A stretch of 51,392 nt of DNA from Rhodoferax sp. OV413 (GCA_943330915.2 CALQJO020000017.1:1-51392); one strand, 5' to 3'; counted from the stretch's first letter, positions 27,255-36,267 are shown. Translations and numbers: made by a program. The notes: a model not told the origin generated them from the sequence alone.

Positions 27255-29090
27255 TCAAAGCGCGGTCTCTTGCATCAGTTCAATGATGGCCGGCACGGGT
27301 GCGTTACCGTAACTCAAGAACTGGTTGTGAAAGTTCTGCAAGTCAAATTCATTACCGAGCTGCTGTTTGACGCGCTCCCGAAAATCATAGATCTCCGCAT
27401 AACCCGTGAAGTATGAGGTCAGTTGAACCTGCGACAAGGTGATGCGGCGCCACTTGTTTTCGGCTTCTGTCTGTTCCTGAAATGCCTCCAGCAACATCAT
27501 GTCCATGGCTTGTTGCTGCGTCATGCCCAGCACATGCACGGCGTAATCCATGATGGCATTGGTCACAACGCGCAGATTCCATTTGCCATACATCAGCCAC
27601 ATCTCTGGTTGCTGATCTCCCCAGCCGGCTTCCAGCATCATGCGCTCGGAATACACTGCCCAGCCTTCGATCATGGCGCCGTTTCGTAACAGGCTCTTGA
27701 TCAGTCCTGCGGATTTATTGCCATGTACCAACTGTGTGTAATGGCCAGGAATCGCTTCGTGAATATTCAGAATCTGTAAAACCCAGTGATTATATTCACG
27801 CAGATAGCTGGCGGCTTGCTCGTCTGTGTAATCGTCCAGCGGTGTCACGTTGTAGTAGGTATCTGCCGTTGGATTAAACGGGCCCGGTGCACTTACCGAG
27901 GCGCCCGCGCCACTGCCACGCATGTATTCTGGTGTCTCACGCACCACCAGCGGGCGGGTTGGATCTTGTTCAAGCAGTTGTTTCTCAGTCACAAAGGCGG
28001 CCAGCAGCGGAATCTGTCGTTCAATTTCGCTGATAAAGTCCTCGCGCGCCACATGCTGATCCGACAGATGGTCTATCAGTTGGCCAATCCGTTGCAGCCG
28101 ATCTTCAGGCATCACTTGTCCGGCAAAATATTTTGGCCACAACTCAATGGTGATGGCATCCATGGAGTCGTGCAGGCGGGCTTTTTCAGCCATGGCTCTG
28201 TCGTACATTTGCCGCGCACTGAAACCGGACTGGATATCAAATGCAAACTTGGATTCGTATACTTGTTCGCCTATTCGGAAGTCCCTTCCGGCACTGTCCC
28301 CAAGGTCGCTGACAATGTTCTGCATTTCGGTGATGAAACCTTCAATGGTGGCAACGGCTTCTTGTCGCAGTTGCTCAAATCGGGCTTTTTCTGCGCTTTC
28401 CAGACCGGATGCCGAGACGCGTTCCTGAAGGCTGCTGCCCAGCAGATTCAGCGTGCCGCGATTCTGCGTCATCGCCAGCTCGGTGTGCTCGCGGGTAGGG
28501 TTGCTGATACTGGCGCGGGCAGCCTGATAATACGCCGGCAATTGTTCCAGTCTCGCCATCACCGTGCGCAAACGGTCTTCCTCAGAGGCGTAAGGTGTAT
28601 TGAGTATCAGACCGATCGGCCCTGCAGCATTGTAACTGGAGGGATCCCATTGCCATTCTCTGAACTCCGTCAGATACCAGCGCATGGATTGAAGACGATT
28701 ACTAAGCAGGTTGTGGTCAATACGCAATGCGGGCGAGAGCGACAAAGGGTCGAACTGCGCTAGTTGTGCAAGTTCTGCATCAATAAACAGCAAGTCTTCG
28801 GCCCGGCGGGATTCATCCGGCAGAGTCACGCGGTGTGCATCATCGTATCGGCCTGAGAATAACGACCACTCCGGATTTCGCTCCAACATGCGCTGCATGA
28901 GGGATTCGCTATAGTCTGAGAATGCGGTATCCAGTGCTGCCTCAACCTCAATTAGCTCAGGTTGCGCGGTTAAGGATTCGGATCCTGCCATGAGAGCTGT
29001 ATCTGGCGCTGGCTCTGGTGAGCAGGCTGACAGACTGAGGATAACCAGTGCAGCTGAAAAAGTGCCGGTTTTTAAAAGGGAGATGCGCAT
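27255..29090 (-). CDS. DUF885 family lipoprotein (peptidase-like)
   Basis: The 611-residue protein has a lipoprotein signal ending LSLSAC and a mature part of the DUF885 type. A conserved HEAIPGHYTQ segment toward the C terminus resembles the HExxH-like zinc-binding helix of M32/M2-related metallopeptidases. A Glu further on (EGWAVYSERMMLE) is also conserved in the family. It is therefore likely a membrane-anchored zinc peptidase or related hydrolase in the periplasm, but the substrate is unproven. The ATG at 29090 is chosen because it starts the lipoprotein signal; 35 upstream codons are open but hydrophilic. It is divergent from the S4-domain gene. Confidence 0.83.
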   Translation of the reverse strand: MRISLLKTGTFSAALVILSLSACSPEPAPDTALMAGSESLTAQPELIEVEAALDTAFSDYSESLMQRMLERNPEWSLFSGRYDDAHRVTLPDESRRAEDLLFIDAELAQLAQFDPLSLSPALRIDHNLLSNRLQSMRWYLTEFREWQWDPSSYNAAGPIGLILNTPYASEEDRLRTVMARLEQLPAYYQAARASISNPTREHTELAMTQNRGTLNLLGSSLQERVSASGLESAEKARFEQLRQEAVATIEGFITEMQNIVSDLGDSAGRDFRIGEQVYESKFAFDIQSGFSARQMYDRAMAEKARLHDSMDAITIELWPKYFAGQVMPEDRLQRIGQLIDHLSDQHVAREDFISEIERQIPLLAAFVTEKQLLEQDPTRPLVVRETPEYMRGSGAGASVSAPGPFNPTADTYYNVTPLDDYTDEQAASYLREYNHWVLQILNIHEAIPGHYTQLVHGNKSAGLIKSLLRNGAMIEGWAVYSERMMLEAGWGDQQPEMWLMYGKWNLRVVTNAIMDYAVHVLGMTQQQAMDMMLLEAFQEQTEAENKWRRITLSQVQLTSYFTGYAEIYDFRERVKQQLGNEFDLQNFHNQFLSYGNAPVPAIIELMQETAL

Positions 29091-29210
29091 AAACAGTGTC
29101 TCTGAAAAATTTAAAAAGTTATCGCGGATGAAGTTTGATTCTGAACGATTCTGGAAAAGTCGGCTACTATGCGCACATTCGATTTCTCGACTCAACGATG
29201 AAGGTCAATA

Positions 29211-29441
29211 ATGAGGGTGATTACAGTCAATACCGTTCCCGTGGAACTCTACAAAATTCTCAAATTTGAGGGTTTGGTGGGCAGTGGAGCAGAGGCCAAA
29301 GCGATGGTTGCCGAAGGGCAGGTCAAGGTAAACGGCGAAGTTGAAACCCGCAAGCGCAAAAAAATTCTTGCCGGCGATCAGATTGAGTTTGGCACAGAAA
29401 CTCTGCGGATTGTGCTTGACGAGACACCACAGGAAAACTGA
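29211..29441 (+). CDS. ybcJ: S4-domain RNA-binding protein (YbcJ-like)
   Basis: This 76-residue protein is essentially one S4 RNA-binding fold: VELYKILKFEGLVGSGAEAKAMVAEGQVKVNGEV, followed by a basic RKRKKI stretch and a QIEFG strand. The length and sequence match YbcJ, a small conserved protein that probably binds structured RNA, perhaps on the ribosome. AAGG lies six bases before the ATG. It is followed six bases later by the YehS-like gene, so the two are likely co-transcribed. Confidence 0.9.
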   Translation: MRVITVNTVPVELYKILKFEGLVGSGAEAKAMVAEGQVKVNGEVETRKRKKILAGDQIEFGTETLRIVLDETPQEN

Positions 29442-29446
29442 TCACG

Positions 29447-29911
29447 ATGAACCATAATGATGTGTTGCGGCGTATCCGTTATACCCTCGATTATGACGAC
29501 AGTCAGATGATGGAGGTGTTTGCTCACGCGGATCATCTTGTCAGCCGAGAACAGGTGTGTGCTTGGCTGAAGCAGGATGACGACGCTGAGATGGTCAAGA
29601 TCAGTGATCGCGACATGGCCATTTTTCTAAATGGTCTGATCAACTTGCGACGGGGCCGCAGAGACGGGCCTCAAGCTGAAGTTGAAAACAGGCTGACAAA
29701 TAATATGGTGTTGATGAAGCTGCGCATTGCCATGAATCTGCAGTCAGACGATATTCAGGCCTTGCTGGCCGACACCGGATTAAACTTCAGTAAACACGAG
29801 ATTAGTGCGTTATTCCGCAAACCAGGTCACAAACATTATCGGGAATGCGAAGATCAGCTTTTACGTAATGTACTCAAAGGCTTACAAAAGCGTTTGCGCA
29901 AGTCGGATTAA
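29447..29911 (+). CDS. yehS: YehS-like DUF1456 protein
   Basis: The 154-residue product consists of two related DUF1456 repeats, beginning MNHNDVLRRIRYTLDY and, about 75 residues later, LTNNMVLMKLRIAMNL. Each repeat has the RxAxxL-type helix and a following helical pair (residues about 1-70 and 80-145). The family (E. coli YehS) is conserved in gammaproteobacteria and of unknown function; it is predicted cytoplasmic and helical. No motif suggests catalysis. Confidence 0.92.
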   Translation: MNHNDVLRRIRYTLDYDDSQMMEVFAHADHLVSREQVCAWLKQDDDAEMVKISDRDMAIFLNGLINLRRGRRDGPQAEVENRLTNNMVLMKLRIAMNLQSDDIQALLADTGLNFSKHEISALFRKPGHKHYRECEDQLLRNVLKGLQKRLRKSD

Positions 29912-29961
29912 TTATGTTATCGAAAGACCATCAAATGACTTTACCTAAACGGGGGATAAAT

Positions 29962-30858
29962 ATGCGTTTTTTATTGGTTGCAGTGCTTATGTTGGTGTCA
30001 TCAATCTCTGTTGCTCAGAGCACACTCACGATTGATGCAGGTCGGGGAGAGATCCCGTTGTTTGTGCCAGCGAGTTACGACAGTGACGCGCCGGCGCCGC
30101 TTATTGTGCTGTTGCATGGTTATGGCTCCAATGGTGTGCAGCAGAATCAATACTTGCGCATCAGTGAGATGGTTGATCGTTATGGATTTATCTTGGCAAC
30201 GCCTGACGGGACTCAGGAAACTACAGGTCGCAATGCGCGTTTCTGGAACGCTTCCGAGGCCTGTTGTAACTTTTATGCGACAGACTTGGATGATTCAGCC
30301 TATGTTCTGGCGATCATCAATTCGGTGAAGTCGCAGTACACGGTGGACGCCCGGCGCGTTTATCTGATCGGTCACTCCAATGGCGGATTTATGTCTTACA
30401 AGGCGGCTCATGATCACTCTGATGTGATCGCAGGAATCGCCAGTCTGGCGGGTGCTGAAGCAACTGTTGTGCAACCTGCGCCTGCCAACCCAGTTCATGT
30501 TCTACAGATACACGGCACCGCAGATGGCACAATTGCCTACGCCGGTGGTGAGATTCAGGGCAATGTTTATCCGGGCGCTGTCGAAACAGTGACACGATGG
30601 GCTGGTTATAACGGTTGTACAGCGGAAAATCTGGTAACAGCGACACTGGATCTTGATCAGCGTCTGGAAGGGCTGGAAACAACGGTTACCCGCTACGGTG
30701 ACACCTGTCGGCCAGGTGGTTCTGCGGAGCTTTGGACAATAGCCGAAGGTGCGCATATTCCTGCGATATCCACAGTGTTCCCGGCAGAAGTAGTTGAGTG
30801 GTTACTGGCACGGCCGAAAATTCACGCCAGCGAGCGTCTGGCTGTCAGTCAGAACTGA
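29962..30858 (+). CDS. Secreted LpqC/PHB-depolymerase-like esterase
   Basis: A signal peptide (residues 1-19, ending SVAQ) precedes an alpha/beta hydrolase of the poly(3-hydroxybutyrate) depolymerase / feruloyl esterase group (COG3509). Motifs include LLHGYGSNG (50-58), a PDGTQ segment (81-85), WNASEACCN (95-103), the nucleophile Ser139 in GHSNGG, and His in GAHIPA near the C terminus. Such enzymes cleave ester bonds in polymers or phenolic-sugar conjugates outside the cell; the actual polymer is not known. The ATG at 29962 follows a GGGGG ribosome binding site. An upstream ATG at 29914 would add a non-signal stretch and is rejected. It follows yehS by about 50 bases. Confidence 0.85.
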   Translation: MRFLLVAVLMLVSSISVAQSTLTIDAGRGEIPLFVPASYDSDAPAPLIVLLHGYGSNGVQQNQYLRISEMVDRYGFILATPDGTQETTGRNARFWNASEACCNFYATDLDDSAYVLAIINSVKSQYTVDARRVYLIGHSNGGFMSYKAAHDHSDVIAGIASLAGAEATVVQPAPANPVHVLQIHGTADGTIAYAGGEIQGNVYPGAVETVTRWAGYNGCTAENLVTATLDLDQRLEGLETTVTRYGDTCRPGGSAELWTIAEGAHIPAISTVFPAEVVEWLLARPKIHASERLAVSQN

Positions 30859-31045
30859 TGCAGGTGGGCGGTTACACTGTCATAAACAGAATGCCGACAG
30901 AGTAGCCGCCAAACAGCGCACACCAAGCCGTGAACCGCGGCGTCGTGATCTATTCCGCTATCGAAGTATGGAACATGAGGCTGAGCGCGCAGTCGGCGGA
31001 AAAACAGCGAAACACCACACGCTTATATGGACGCGCACCTGGCTG

Positions 31046-31435
31046 TCATGAATGCATTTTGCGTGCGATGCGCAGGGCGATTGTGGCAGCGACCGTTGTC
31101 AGCAGTTCATAACCAATTGCGCCGTAGGTATAAAATGTAACCGGCTCGGGAGAGCCCAGAAATCCGATAAAACGGGCTACGGTGATGCTGCCGATGCCAA
31201 TGACCAGCACCAGCAGCCCCGATTCATAATACTGAACACGGGTGGCCGCGATAAGACAAAACACACCGATGCCAGTTTGCAATCCGCCATACATCGATGA
31301 GATCTCGGCGTAGGCATCACCGTTGCTGATAATCAGACCTGCGTAACCAGCAGGTACAGCAGGAGAGAACAGGCTGATCAGGCCGTAACTGATAAACACC
31401 AGCGCGGATATCCACAATACAATTTTGCCTGTCAT
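31046..31435 (-). CDS. DUF4345 small integral membrane protein
   Basis: The 129-residue protein has about four hydrophobic helices (residues about 5-25, 42-65, 72-92, 100-122). The SLFSP...AGYAGL region and the EISSMYGGLQTGIGVF segment match the DUF4345 family of unknown function. The ATG at 31435 has GGAG eight bases upstream, so it is preferred over the longer frame from 31501. It converges with the upstream esterase gene across a 187-base region with no supported gene. Confidence 0.8.
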   Translation of the reverse strand: MTGKIVLWISALVFISYGLISLFSPAVPAGYAGLIISNGDAYAEISSMYGGLQTGIGVFCLIAATRVQYYESGLLVLVIGIGSITVARFIGFLGSPEPVTFYTYGAIGYELLTTVAATIALRIARKMHS

Positions 31436-31542
31436 AACTGCATCTCCTTCCAATATAGATTGACGATCAATTACGCTAAAAGTAAGCCCGGCAAACCACA
31501 CGTGACGTTATTTGCAACCTACGTTGATGTGGCAGCAAAGCC

Positions 31543-32091
31543 TCAGTTTCCCGAGACGTCTGTAAAGCCCTCACGGTTAGGCATTTGCACCGCTGGCAGG
31601 GTGTTTTTGTCGAGTACAAAATCTTCGGCAATCACTCCATGTAGATGCAACACATAGGCCGTAACCTGGTACACCTCGGTATTGCTCAGTGACTTGGGTG
31701 CTGTTGGCGGCATCGCGCGCCGCACATAGTCAAAAAGGGTGCTGGCGTGTGGCCAGTAACTGCCGACCGTTAACAATGGCGGAGTGGTTGAAACCGATCC
31801 GCCCACCAGAGCTGGTGAGCCGCTAGCACCTTCACCGGCGGCACCGTGACACGCTGCGCACTGTTGTTGATATACCGCTTGCCCCTGCGCAGCGGTACCG
31901 CTGCCCTCAGGCAGATTCTGACCATCAGGCGCAACAATCAGGTCCCAGTCAGCCAATTGGGCCTCGCTGATCGCGCTGCCGAGTGCAACAGGATTGGCAG
32001 GTGCCTCTGCGGCGAGCCCGATTGACGCTACGTTGAGCGCAACCACACCCGCTGCCGTCACAAAAATCGAAACCGCGTTACGCATAAACAT
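31543..32091 (-). CDS. SoxD-like c-type cytochrome, electron acceptor of sulfite dehydrogenase
   Basis: A signal peptide (residues about 1-28, GLAAEA) is followed by one class I cytochrome c domain with the haem-binding motif C78-AAC81-H82 and a downstream AMPP methionine that is the likely sixth ligand. It is coupled to the preceding molybdenum enzyme: its start codon lies within the end of that gene. It should accept electrons from that enzyme in the periplasm. Among closely spaced ATGs, 32091 is favoured because GGGAG lies nine bases upstream. The 182-residue length is shorter than Paracoccus SoxD (a dihaem protein), so it resembles the monohaem partner form. Confidence 0.85.
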   Translation of the reverse strand: MFMRNAVSIFVTAAGVVALNVASIGLAAEAPANPVALGSAISEAQLADWDLIVAPDGQNLPEGSGTAAQGQAVYQQQCAACHGAAGEGASGSPALVGGSVSTTPPLLTVGSYWPHASTLFDYVRRAMPPTAPKSLSNTEVYQVTAYVLHLHGVIAEDFVLDKNTLPAVQMPNREGFTDVSGN

Positions 32092-33349
32092 TTTTAACAT
32101 CTCCCTGCGCTGATACAGACCAGCTCTGGATAGCATTGTAGTGATAGCGGTTTGCAGGGTTGTAACCTGCCATCCATATATCACGGCCTGGTTGCACGTT
32201 ATTTCTGCTGTCGGTTGCCCGGCTTTGCAATATGGCCGGCGCACCGCTCCATTGCCAGGGCAAGCGGAAGCGTGCCAATGCCAGATGTTGCTGACCGGCT
32301 TCAATGTGCGCATCAGCCCAGGTTCTGCCACTATCTGCTGAGATTTCTACACGTCGAATGGCGCCATGACCTGACCAGGCCACGCCGGTGATCTCGTGAA
32401 TGCCCTGACGCAATAGTTTCATCTGCCCGGATGGCGACGTGATCACGGATTTGACACCCATCGGGTAGGTGAATTGCAGACTTTTTCCATCCGGCAACAG
32501 GTCAGTGTATTTAGAGGTTTCATCGCGAAAGTGCGCCGGCGCATCAGCAACTTTTATTTGTGTCAGCCATTTCACACTGACATTGCCTTCCCAGCCTGGC
32601 ACAAACAAGCGCATGGGATAACCTTGTTCCGGGCGAATGGGCTCGCCGTTCTGGTAGAGCGCGATGATGACATCATCAAGCGCCTTGGATAGTGGAATCG
32701 AGCGCCCCATGCTGGCTGCATCAGCACCGGTTGCGGTGATCCAGGCAGCCGTGTCGGTGACGCCTGCTTCTGCCAGCAGTGTTGACAAGCGCACGCCTGT
32801 CCATTCTGCACACGACAGCAGACCGTGTATGGCGGCCGCATTGGTATCGCCTGCGGTGGCAACCGTATTGGCACCGCTGTTGCCGGAACACTCAAGGAAA
32901 TAAATCTGGCTGACCATGGGGTAAGCCAGCAAGTCTTCATACGAAAAACTCAGCGCCTGGCGCACAAGCCCATGTATGACAAAACGATGCTGGGCGGGGT
33001 CAATGACCGGTACACCACTGTGATGGCGCTCGAAGTGCAGGCTGTTGGGTGTGATGGTGCCTCGTAGTAAATGCAAAGGTGTGCGAGATACGCCTGATCC
33101 TGGCGCAGTTGCACTGGGGCCGCCTGCCAGGCGTTTGACATCTGCTGCAAATGGCGAAGGTGCGCCATAGTCCGACGGCCCGTTACCCGGTGTTTTTGAC
33201 CATGCGGGGATGCTCAACATGCCTGTGTCGGCGCCAAGCGCTGAGCCTGCTGCTATTGAGCCGATGCCCGCAAGCCCTAAGCCAAGTAGATGCCTGCGAT
33301 GAATCAGGCCATTTCCTGCGACGTATTCTGGATTATGTTTAGAGTCCAT
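32078..33349 (-). CDS. soxC: SoxC-like sulfite dehydrogenase, molybdenum-cofactor subunit
   Basis: The 423-residue protein belongs to the sulfite oxidase fold. The molybdenum-ligating Cys154 occurs in YFLECSGNS, and the LLSCAEWTGVRLSTLL and PMRLFVPGWEGNVSVKWL segments are typical of SoxC. A twin-arginine signal (IHRRHLLGLGLAG) implies folded export by Tat with the cofactor bound. The C-terminal domain (about 290-423) is the dimerisation domain of sulfite oxidases. It probably oxidises sulfite or a protein-bound sulfane sulfur and passes electrons to the overlapping cytochrome gene. The ATG at 33349 follows GAGGG; the open extension from 33391 is not needed. No soxXYZAB genes lie nearby. Confidence 0.87.
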   Translation of the reverse strand: MDSKHNPEYVAGNGLIHRRHLLGLGLAGIGSIAAGSALGADTGMLSIPAWSKTPGNGPSDYGAPSPFAADVKRLAGGPSATAPGSGVSRTPLHLLRGTITPNSLHFERHHSGVPVIDPAQHRFVIHGLVRQALSFSYEDLLAYPMVSQIYFLECSGNSGANTVATAGDTNAAAIHGLLSCAEWTGVRLSTLLAEAGVTDTAAWITATGADAASMGRSIPLSKALDDVIIALYQNGEPIRPEQGYPMRLFVPGWEGNVSVKWLTQIKVADAPAHFRDETSKYTDLLPDGKSLQFTYPMGVKSVITSPSGQMKLLRQGIHEITGVAWSGHGAIRRVEISADSGRTWADAHIEAGQQHLALARFRLPWQWSGAPAILQSRATDSRNNVQPGRDIWMAGYNPANRYHYNAIQSWSVSAQGDVKNVYA

Positions 33350-33552
33350 TGGTGTTCCCTCGTTGTTTTTCTGGCGATCAGGTTTGAGCATAAATGAGCT
33401 TGTGTCTGTTTGCCATGAACCAAGCTAATTTAGATTGGAAATCTCCTGCCCAAGGGCTAAAGTAGGGCAGCTTTTGACCTTTGAATAAACAAATGCATCA
33501 CCCGACAAAAGATCAAAAAAACTACAACAAAAAACCAAGAGGAGAGCACTCC

Positions 33553-34482
33553 ATGCGACGACTAAAATATACGGCCCTTGGGCTGATGCTTTTGACCAGC
33601 CAGACGCTGGCACAGTCCGACGAGAGCGTGCTGTTTATCGGCAACAGTTTTACTTTTGGTGCCGGTTCTGCGGTGCGTTTTTATAGAGCCGACACCGTCA
33701 CAGACCTCAATAATCTCGGCATTGGCGGCGTGCCTGCCCTGTTTAAATCCTTCACCCAACAGGCAGGACTCAACTACGATGTCTCGCTGGAAACAGAACC
33801 CGGTAGTGGTCTGGATTTTCACATTGAGAATCGACTGGGTCTGATCGCCCGACGTCCCTGGGATACTGTGGTTATGCATGGCCAGAGCACGCTCGACTTC
33901 GATAAGCCCGGAGATCCGGGCAAACTGGTGGAAACGGTGAAGCAAATGGCCGATATCCTCGTCGCCCGTAACTCCGCTGTAGACATCCACTTGATGGCGA
34001 CTTGGTCACGAGCTGATCAGATATACCCGGAAAATGGTGCCTGGGTTGGGCAGCCGATAGCTGCCATGGCCAATGACGTGCGCGCGGCCTATGATGCGGC
34101 GGCGGCGGCTCCGAATGTTCGCGCTGTCATTCCAGTGGGCGAAGCCTGGACCAGAGCCATGCAAACAGAAGTCGCTGACGCAAACCCCTATGACGGCATC
34201 GATTATGGCAAGGTGAACCTTTGGACTTACGATCACTATCACGCTAGCACGCATGGATACTATCTCGAAGCACTGGTTGTTTTTGGCAGTTTAACTGGGC
34301 TTGACCCACGATCGCTGGGAGCCAATGAGTGCTCGGCCTTTGAACTTGGTATGACCATGGAGCAGACTCGCGCGTTGCAGCAGGTTGCATTTGACGAACT
34401 GGCCAATCATGGCACCGTCCAGCCTATGCCCTTTGAACCCGGCGTGCGGCTGTCGCCAGCGCGGTGTTCCGCGAACTTGTAG
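33553..34482 (+). CDS. Exported SGNH-hydrolase-like protein
   Basis: After a signal peptide (residues 1-20, ending TLAQ) the 309-residue protein shows an SGNH-type start, LFIGNSFTFGAG, with Ser32 in the nucleophile position, and a C-terminal DHYHASTHGYYLEALVVFG segment supplying the Asp-x-x-His pair of this superfamily. It is thus likely an esterase or acetylhydrolase acting in the periplasm or outside. The family most similar by eye is the DUF4886-like group, whose substrates are unknown. The ATG at 33553 is chosen because AGGAG lies upstream and the signal peptide begins there. It is divergent from soxC. Confidence 0.72.
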   Translation: MRRLKYTALGLMLLTSQTLAQSDESVLFIGNSFTFGAGSAVRFYRADTVTDLNNLGIGGVPALFKSFTQQAGLNYDVSLETEPGSGLDFHIENRLGLIARRPWDTVVMHGQSTLDFDKPGDPGKLVETVKQMADILVARNSAVDIHLMATWSRADQIYPENGAWVGQPIAAMANDVRAAYDAAAAAPNVRAVIPVGEAWTRAMQTEVADANPYDGIDYGKVNLWTYDHYHASTHGYYLEALVVFGSLTGLDPRSLGANECSAFELGMTMEQTRALQQVAFDELANHGTVQPMPFEPGVRLSPARCSANL

Positions 34483-34550
34483 ATGCGGAACTGAGTGACT
34501 TGATCTGACTCCAGATGGCAAGCACCGTTCAATTGACGAGTAGATCACCA

Positions 34551-34609
34551 CACGCCTTTAAGGGCACCGCCAGGATTTTAAGAGCAGGGAGCCCGGCGTG
34601 GTTCACGCC
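34551..34609 (-). pseudogene. Degenerate partial copy of tRNA-Leu
   Basis: Read on the plus strand, CACGC-TTTAAGGGCACCG, then GATTTT-AG and CCGGCGTG repeat the same order of words seen in the neighbouring tRNA-Leu gene, from the variable arm to the D-stem. The anticodon region is expanded and altered, and both acceptor arms are absent. It lies about 20 bases beyond the tRNA 3' end. The fragment ends in a perfect 6-bp hairpin (34595-34609). It may be a remnant of tandem duplication or of an integration event. Confidence 0.5.
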
Positions 34610-34623
34610 ATGAACTTTGTAAT

Positions 34624-34710
34624 TGGTACCGGAGGTCGGAGTCGAACCGACACGCTTTTAAGGGCACCGGATTTTGAGTCCGGCGTGTCTACCAGTTTCA
34701 CCACTCCGGC
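34624..34710 (-). tRNA. tRNA-Leu (anticodon CAA)
   Basis: The 87-base gene on the minus strand folds as a class II tRNA. It has an acceptor stem GCCGGAG pairing with CTCCGGT, an anticodon stem CCGGA/TCCGG closing a CTCAAAA loop with anticodon CAA, a long variable arm, a T arm with GGTTCGACTCC, discriminator A and encoded CCA at the 3' end. It reads UUG leucine codons. The first acceptor pair would be G-U. Confidence 0.95.
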
Positions 34711-34733
34711 AGGGGGGGTGTAAAGCGAGCGCG

Positions 34734-34761
34734 ATTATAACAACATTGATTGATCTGGCAA
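34734..34761 (-). promoter_or_regulatory. Sigma-70 promoter of tRNA-Leu
   Basis: On the minus strand, TTGCCA (34761-34756) and a perfect TATAAT (34739-34734) are separated by 16 bases. The -10 is followed by a GC-rich CGCGCTCGC discriminator, a feature of stable-RNA promoters under stringent control. It lies about 24 bases upstream of the mature tRNA 5' end. Confidence 0.85.
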
Positions 34762-34925
34762 TCACTATCTTTTAATCAAATTCCGCGTCTGGATTTAACA
34801 CGTTCAGCTGAGTATTCTCTTCATCGTGGTGACATCAGAGTTTACTCAAGCGTTTTTTCGAGACTATTTTTTCGCGCGCAACTTACTACAAACTACTCAT
34901 TGCAAACACTGACAGGAATCAGGTT

Positions 34926-36218
34926 ATGAAACGAATGTTGATAATGTTGCCTTTGTTACTCGTGTCTTCAATGAGTCTCGCGCAAATCCCGGCGTTACCT
35001 GATGACGCACAAACACTTGTCGATGCGGTGATGCCGCAGGTCATCGAATGGCGCCGCGACTTCCACCAGCATCCCGAACTTGGCAACCGCGAATTTCGCA
35101 CCGCTGGCATCATTGCTGAGCATCTGGAGTCGCTGGGCCTGGAAGTACAGACCGGCATCGCGCACACCGGTGTTGTTGGTATTCTCAGAGGCGGCCAACC
35201 TGGTCCGGTGGTGGCTCTGAGGGCAGATATGGATGCCTTGCCGGTGGAAGAACGCGCGGATGTTGCGTTTGCCTCACGCGTACGCACTGAATATAACGGA
35301 CAGGACGTTGGAGTGATGCATGCCTGCGGTCACGATAATCACATGGCGATACTGATGGGGGCAGCCAGTGTTTTGGCAGGCATGAAAGACGAGTTGCCCG
35401 GTACCATTATGTTTATCTTTCAACCAGCAGAAGAGGGCGCGCCCGAAGGTGAGGAAGGCGGCGCAGAATTGATGCTAGAAGAAGGTTTGTTCGCCACCAT
35501 CAAGCCGGACGCCGTGTTCGGGCTGCATGTGTGGCCAATTCCTGCCGGCCAGATTGCCGTGCGTGAAGGCGGCACTATGGCCTCCAGTGATGAATTCACC
35601 ATTCGCGTCAATGGCCGGCAGACTCATGGGGCGGCGCCTTGGGCGGGTATCGACCCGATTGTCGTCGCTGCTCAGATAGTGATGGGTTTGCAGACCATTC
35701 CAAGTCGCCAGCTGGATAGCACCTTGACCCCTTCAATTGTAACGGTGGGCGCTATAAACGGTGGAGTTCGCAGTAACATCATTCCCGACAGTGTTGAAAT
35801 GATTGGTACGCTGCGCACGTTTGATGCTGAGACCCGTCGTCAGATTCATGAACGCGTTGAACGTACCGCCACACAGATCGCTGCCAGTTCTGGTGCGACG
35901 GTGGATGTAAACATCAATCTTGGTTACCCGGTGACCTTTAATGACCCTGCGTTAACCAGACAAATGGCGCCGACACTGCAACGTGTTGCAGGCGAACGGT
36001 TTGTGGAGGCGTCGCTGATCACCGGTGCTGAGGATTTCTCTTATTATGCCAACGAAGTCCCAGGGGTATTCTTTTTTCTGGGCATCGGCGCGGATGATCC
36101 GGCGTTGGTTCACCCAAATCATTCTCCTTACTTTTATGCTGACGAACGAGCGCTGCCTGTCGGCGTAACAGCCATGACGGCGTTGGCACTGGATTTTTTG
36201 CGTAACGGCGCTTTGTAA
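34926..36218 (+). CDS. Exported M20D-family amidohydrolase/peptidase
   Basis: A signal peptide (residues 1-20, ending SLAQ) leads into an M20D metallohydrolase of the AbgA/HipO/N-acyl-amino-acid amidohydrolase type. Dinuclear metal ligands are visible: Cys134 and His136 in MHACGHDNHM, the Glu pair 169-170 in PAEEG, His201 in LHVWP, and a terminal His in HPNHSPYF. A dimerisation domain lies in the middle (about 210-330, with INGGVRSNIIPD). It would cleave N-acyl amino acids, peptides or aminobenzoyl conjugates; the export signal places it in the periplasm, unusual for the cytoplasmic members. The following oxidoreductase genes are 49 bases downstream and possibly co-transcribed. Confidence 0.87.
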   Translation: MKRMLIMLPLLLVSSMSLAQIPALPDDAQTLVDAVMPQVIEWRRDFHQHPELGNREFRTAGIIAEHLESLGLEVQTGIAHTGVVGILRGGQPGPVVALRADMDALPVEERADVAFASRVRTEYNGQDVGVMHACGHDNHMAILMGAASVLAGMKDELPGTIMFIFQPAEEGAPEGEEGGAELMLEEGLFATIKPDAVFGLHVWPIPAGQIAVREGGTMASSDEFTIRVNGRQTHGAAPWAGIDPIVVAAQIVMGLQTIPSRQLDSTLTPSIVTVGAINGGVRSNIIPDSVEMIGTLRTFDAETRRQIHERVERTATQIAASSGATVDVNINLGYPVTFNDPALTRQMAPTLQRVAGERFVEASLITGAEDFSYYANEVPGVFFFLGIGADDPALVHPNHSPYFYADERALPVGVTAMTALALDFLRNGAL

Positions 36219-36267
36219 ATCTCCTAACCAATGGTGAAAAACCCATCCAATAGTCCCGGGAGGACTT

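Noticed and set aside
27786-28763. Long 325-codon rightward frame opposite the DUF885 gene
   Set aside because: It is antisense to a conserved lipoprotein gene, has a composition typical of a shadow frame, and lacks any recognised domain.
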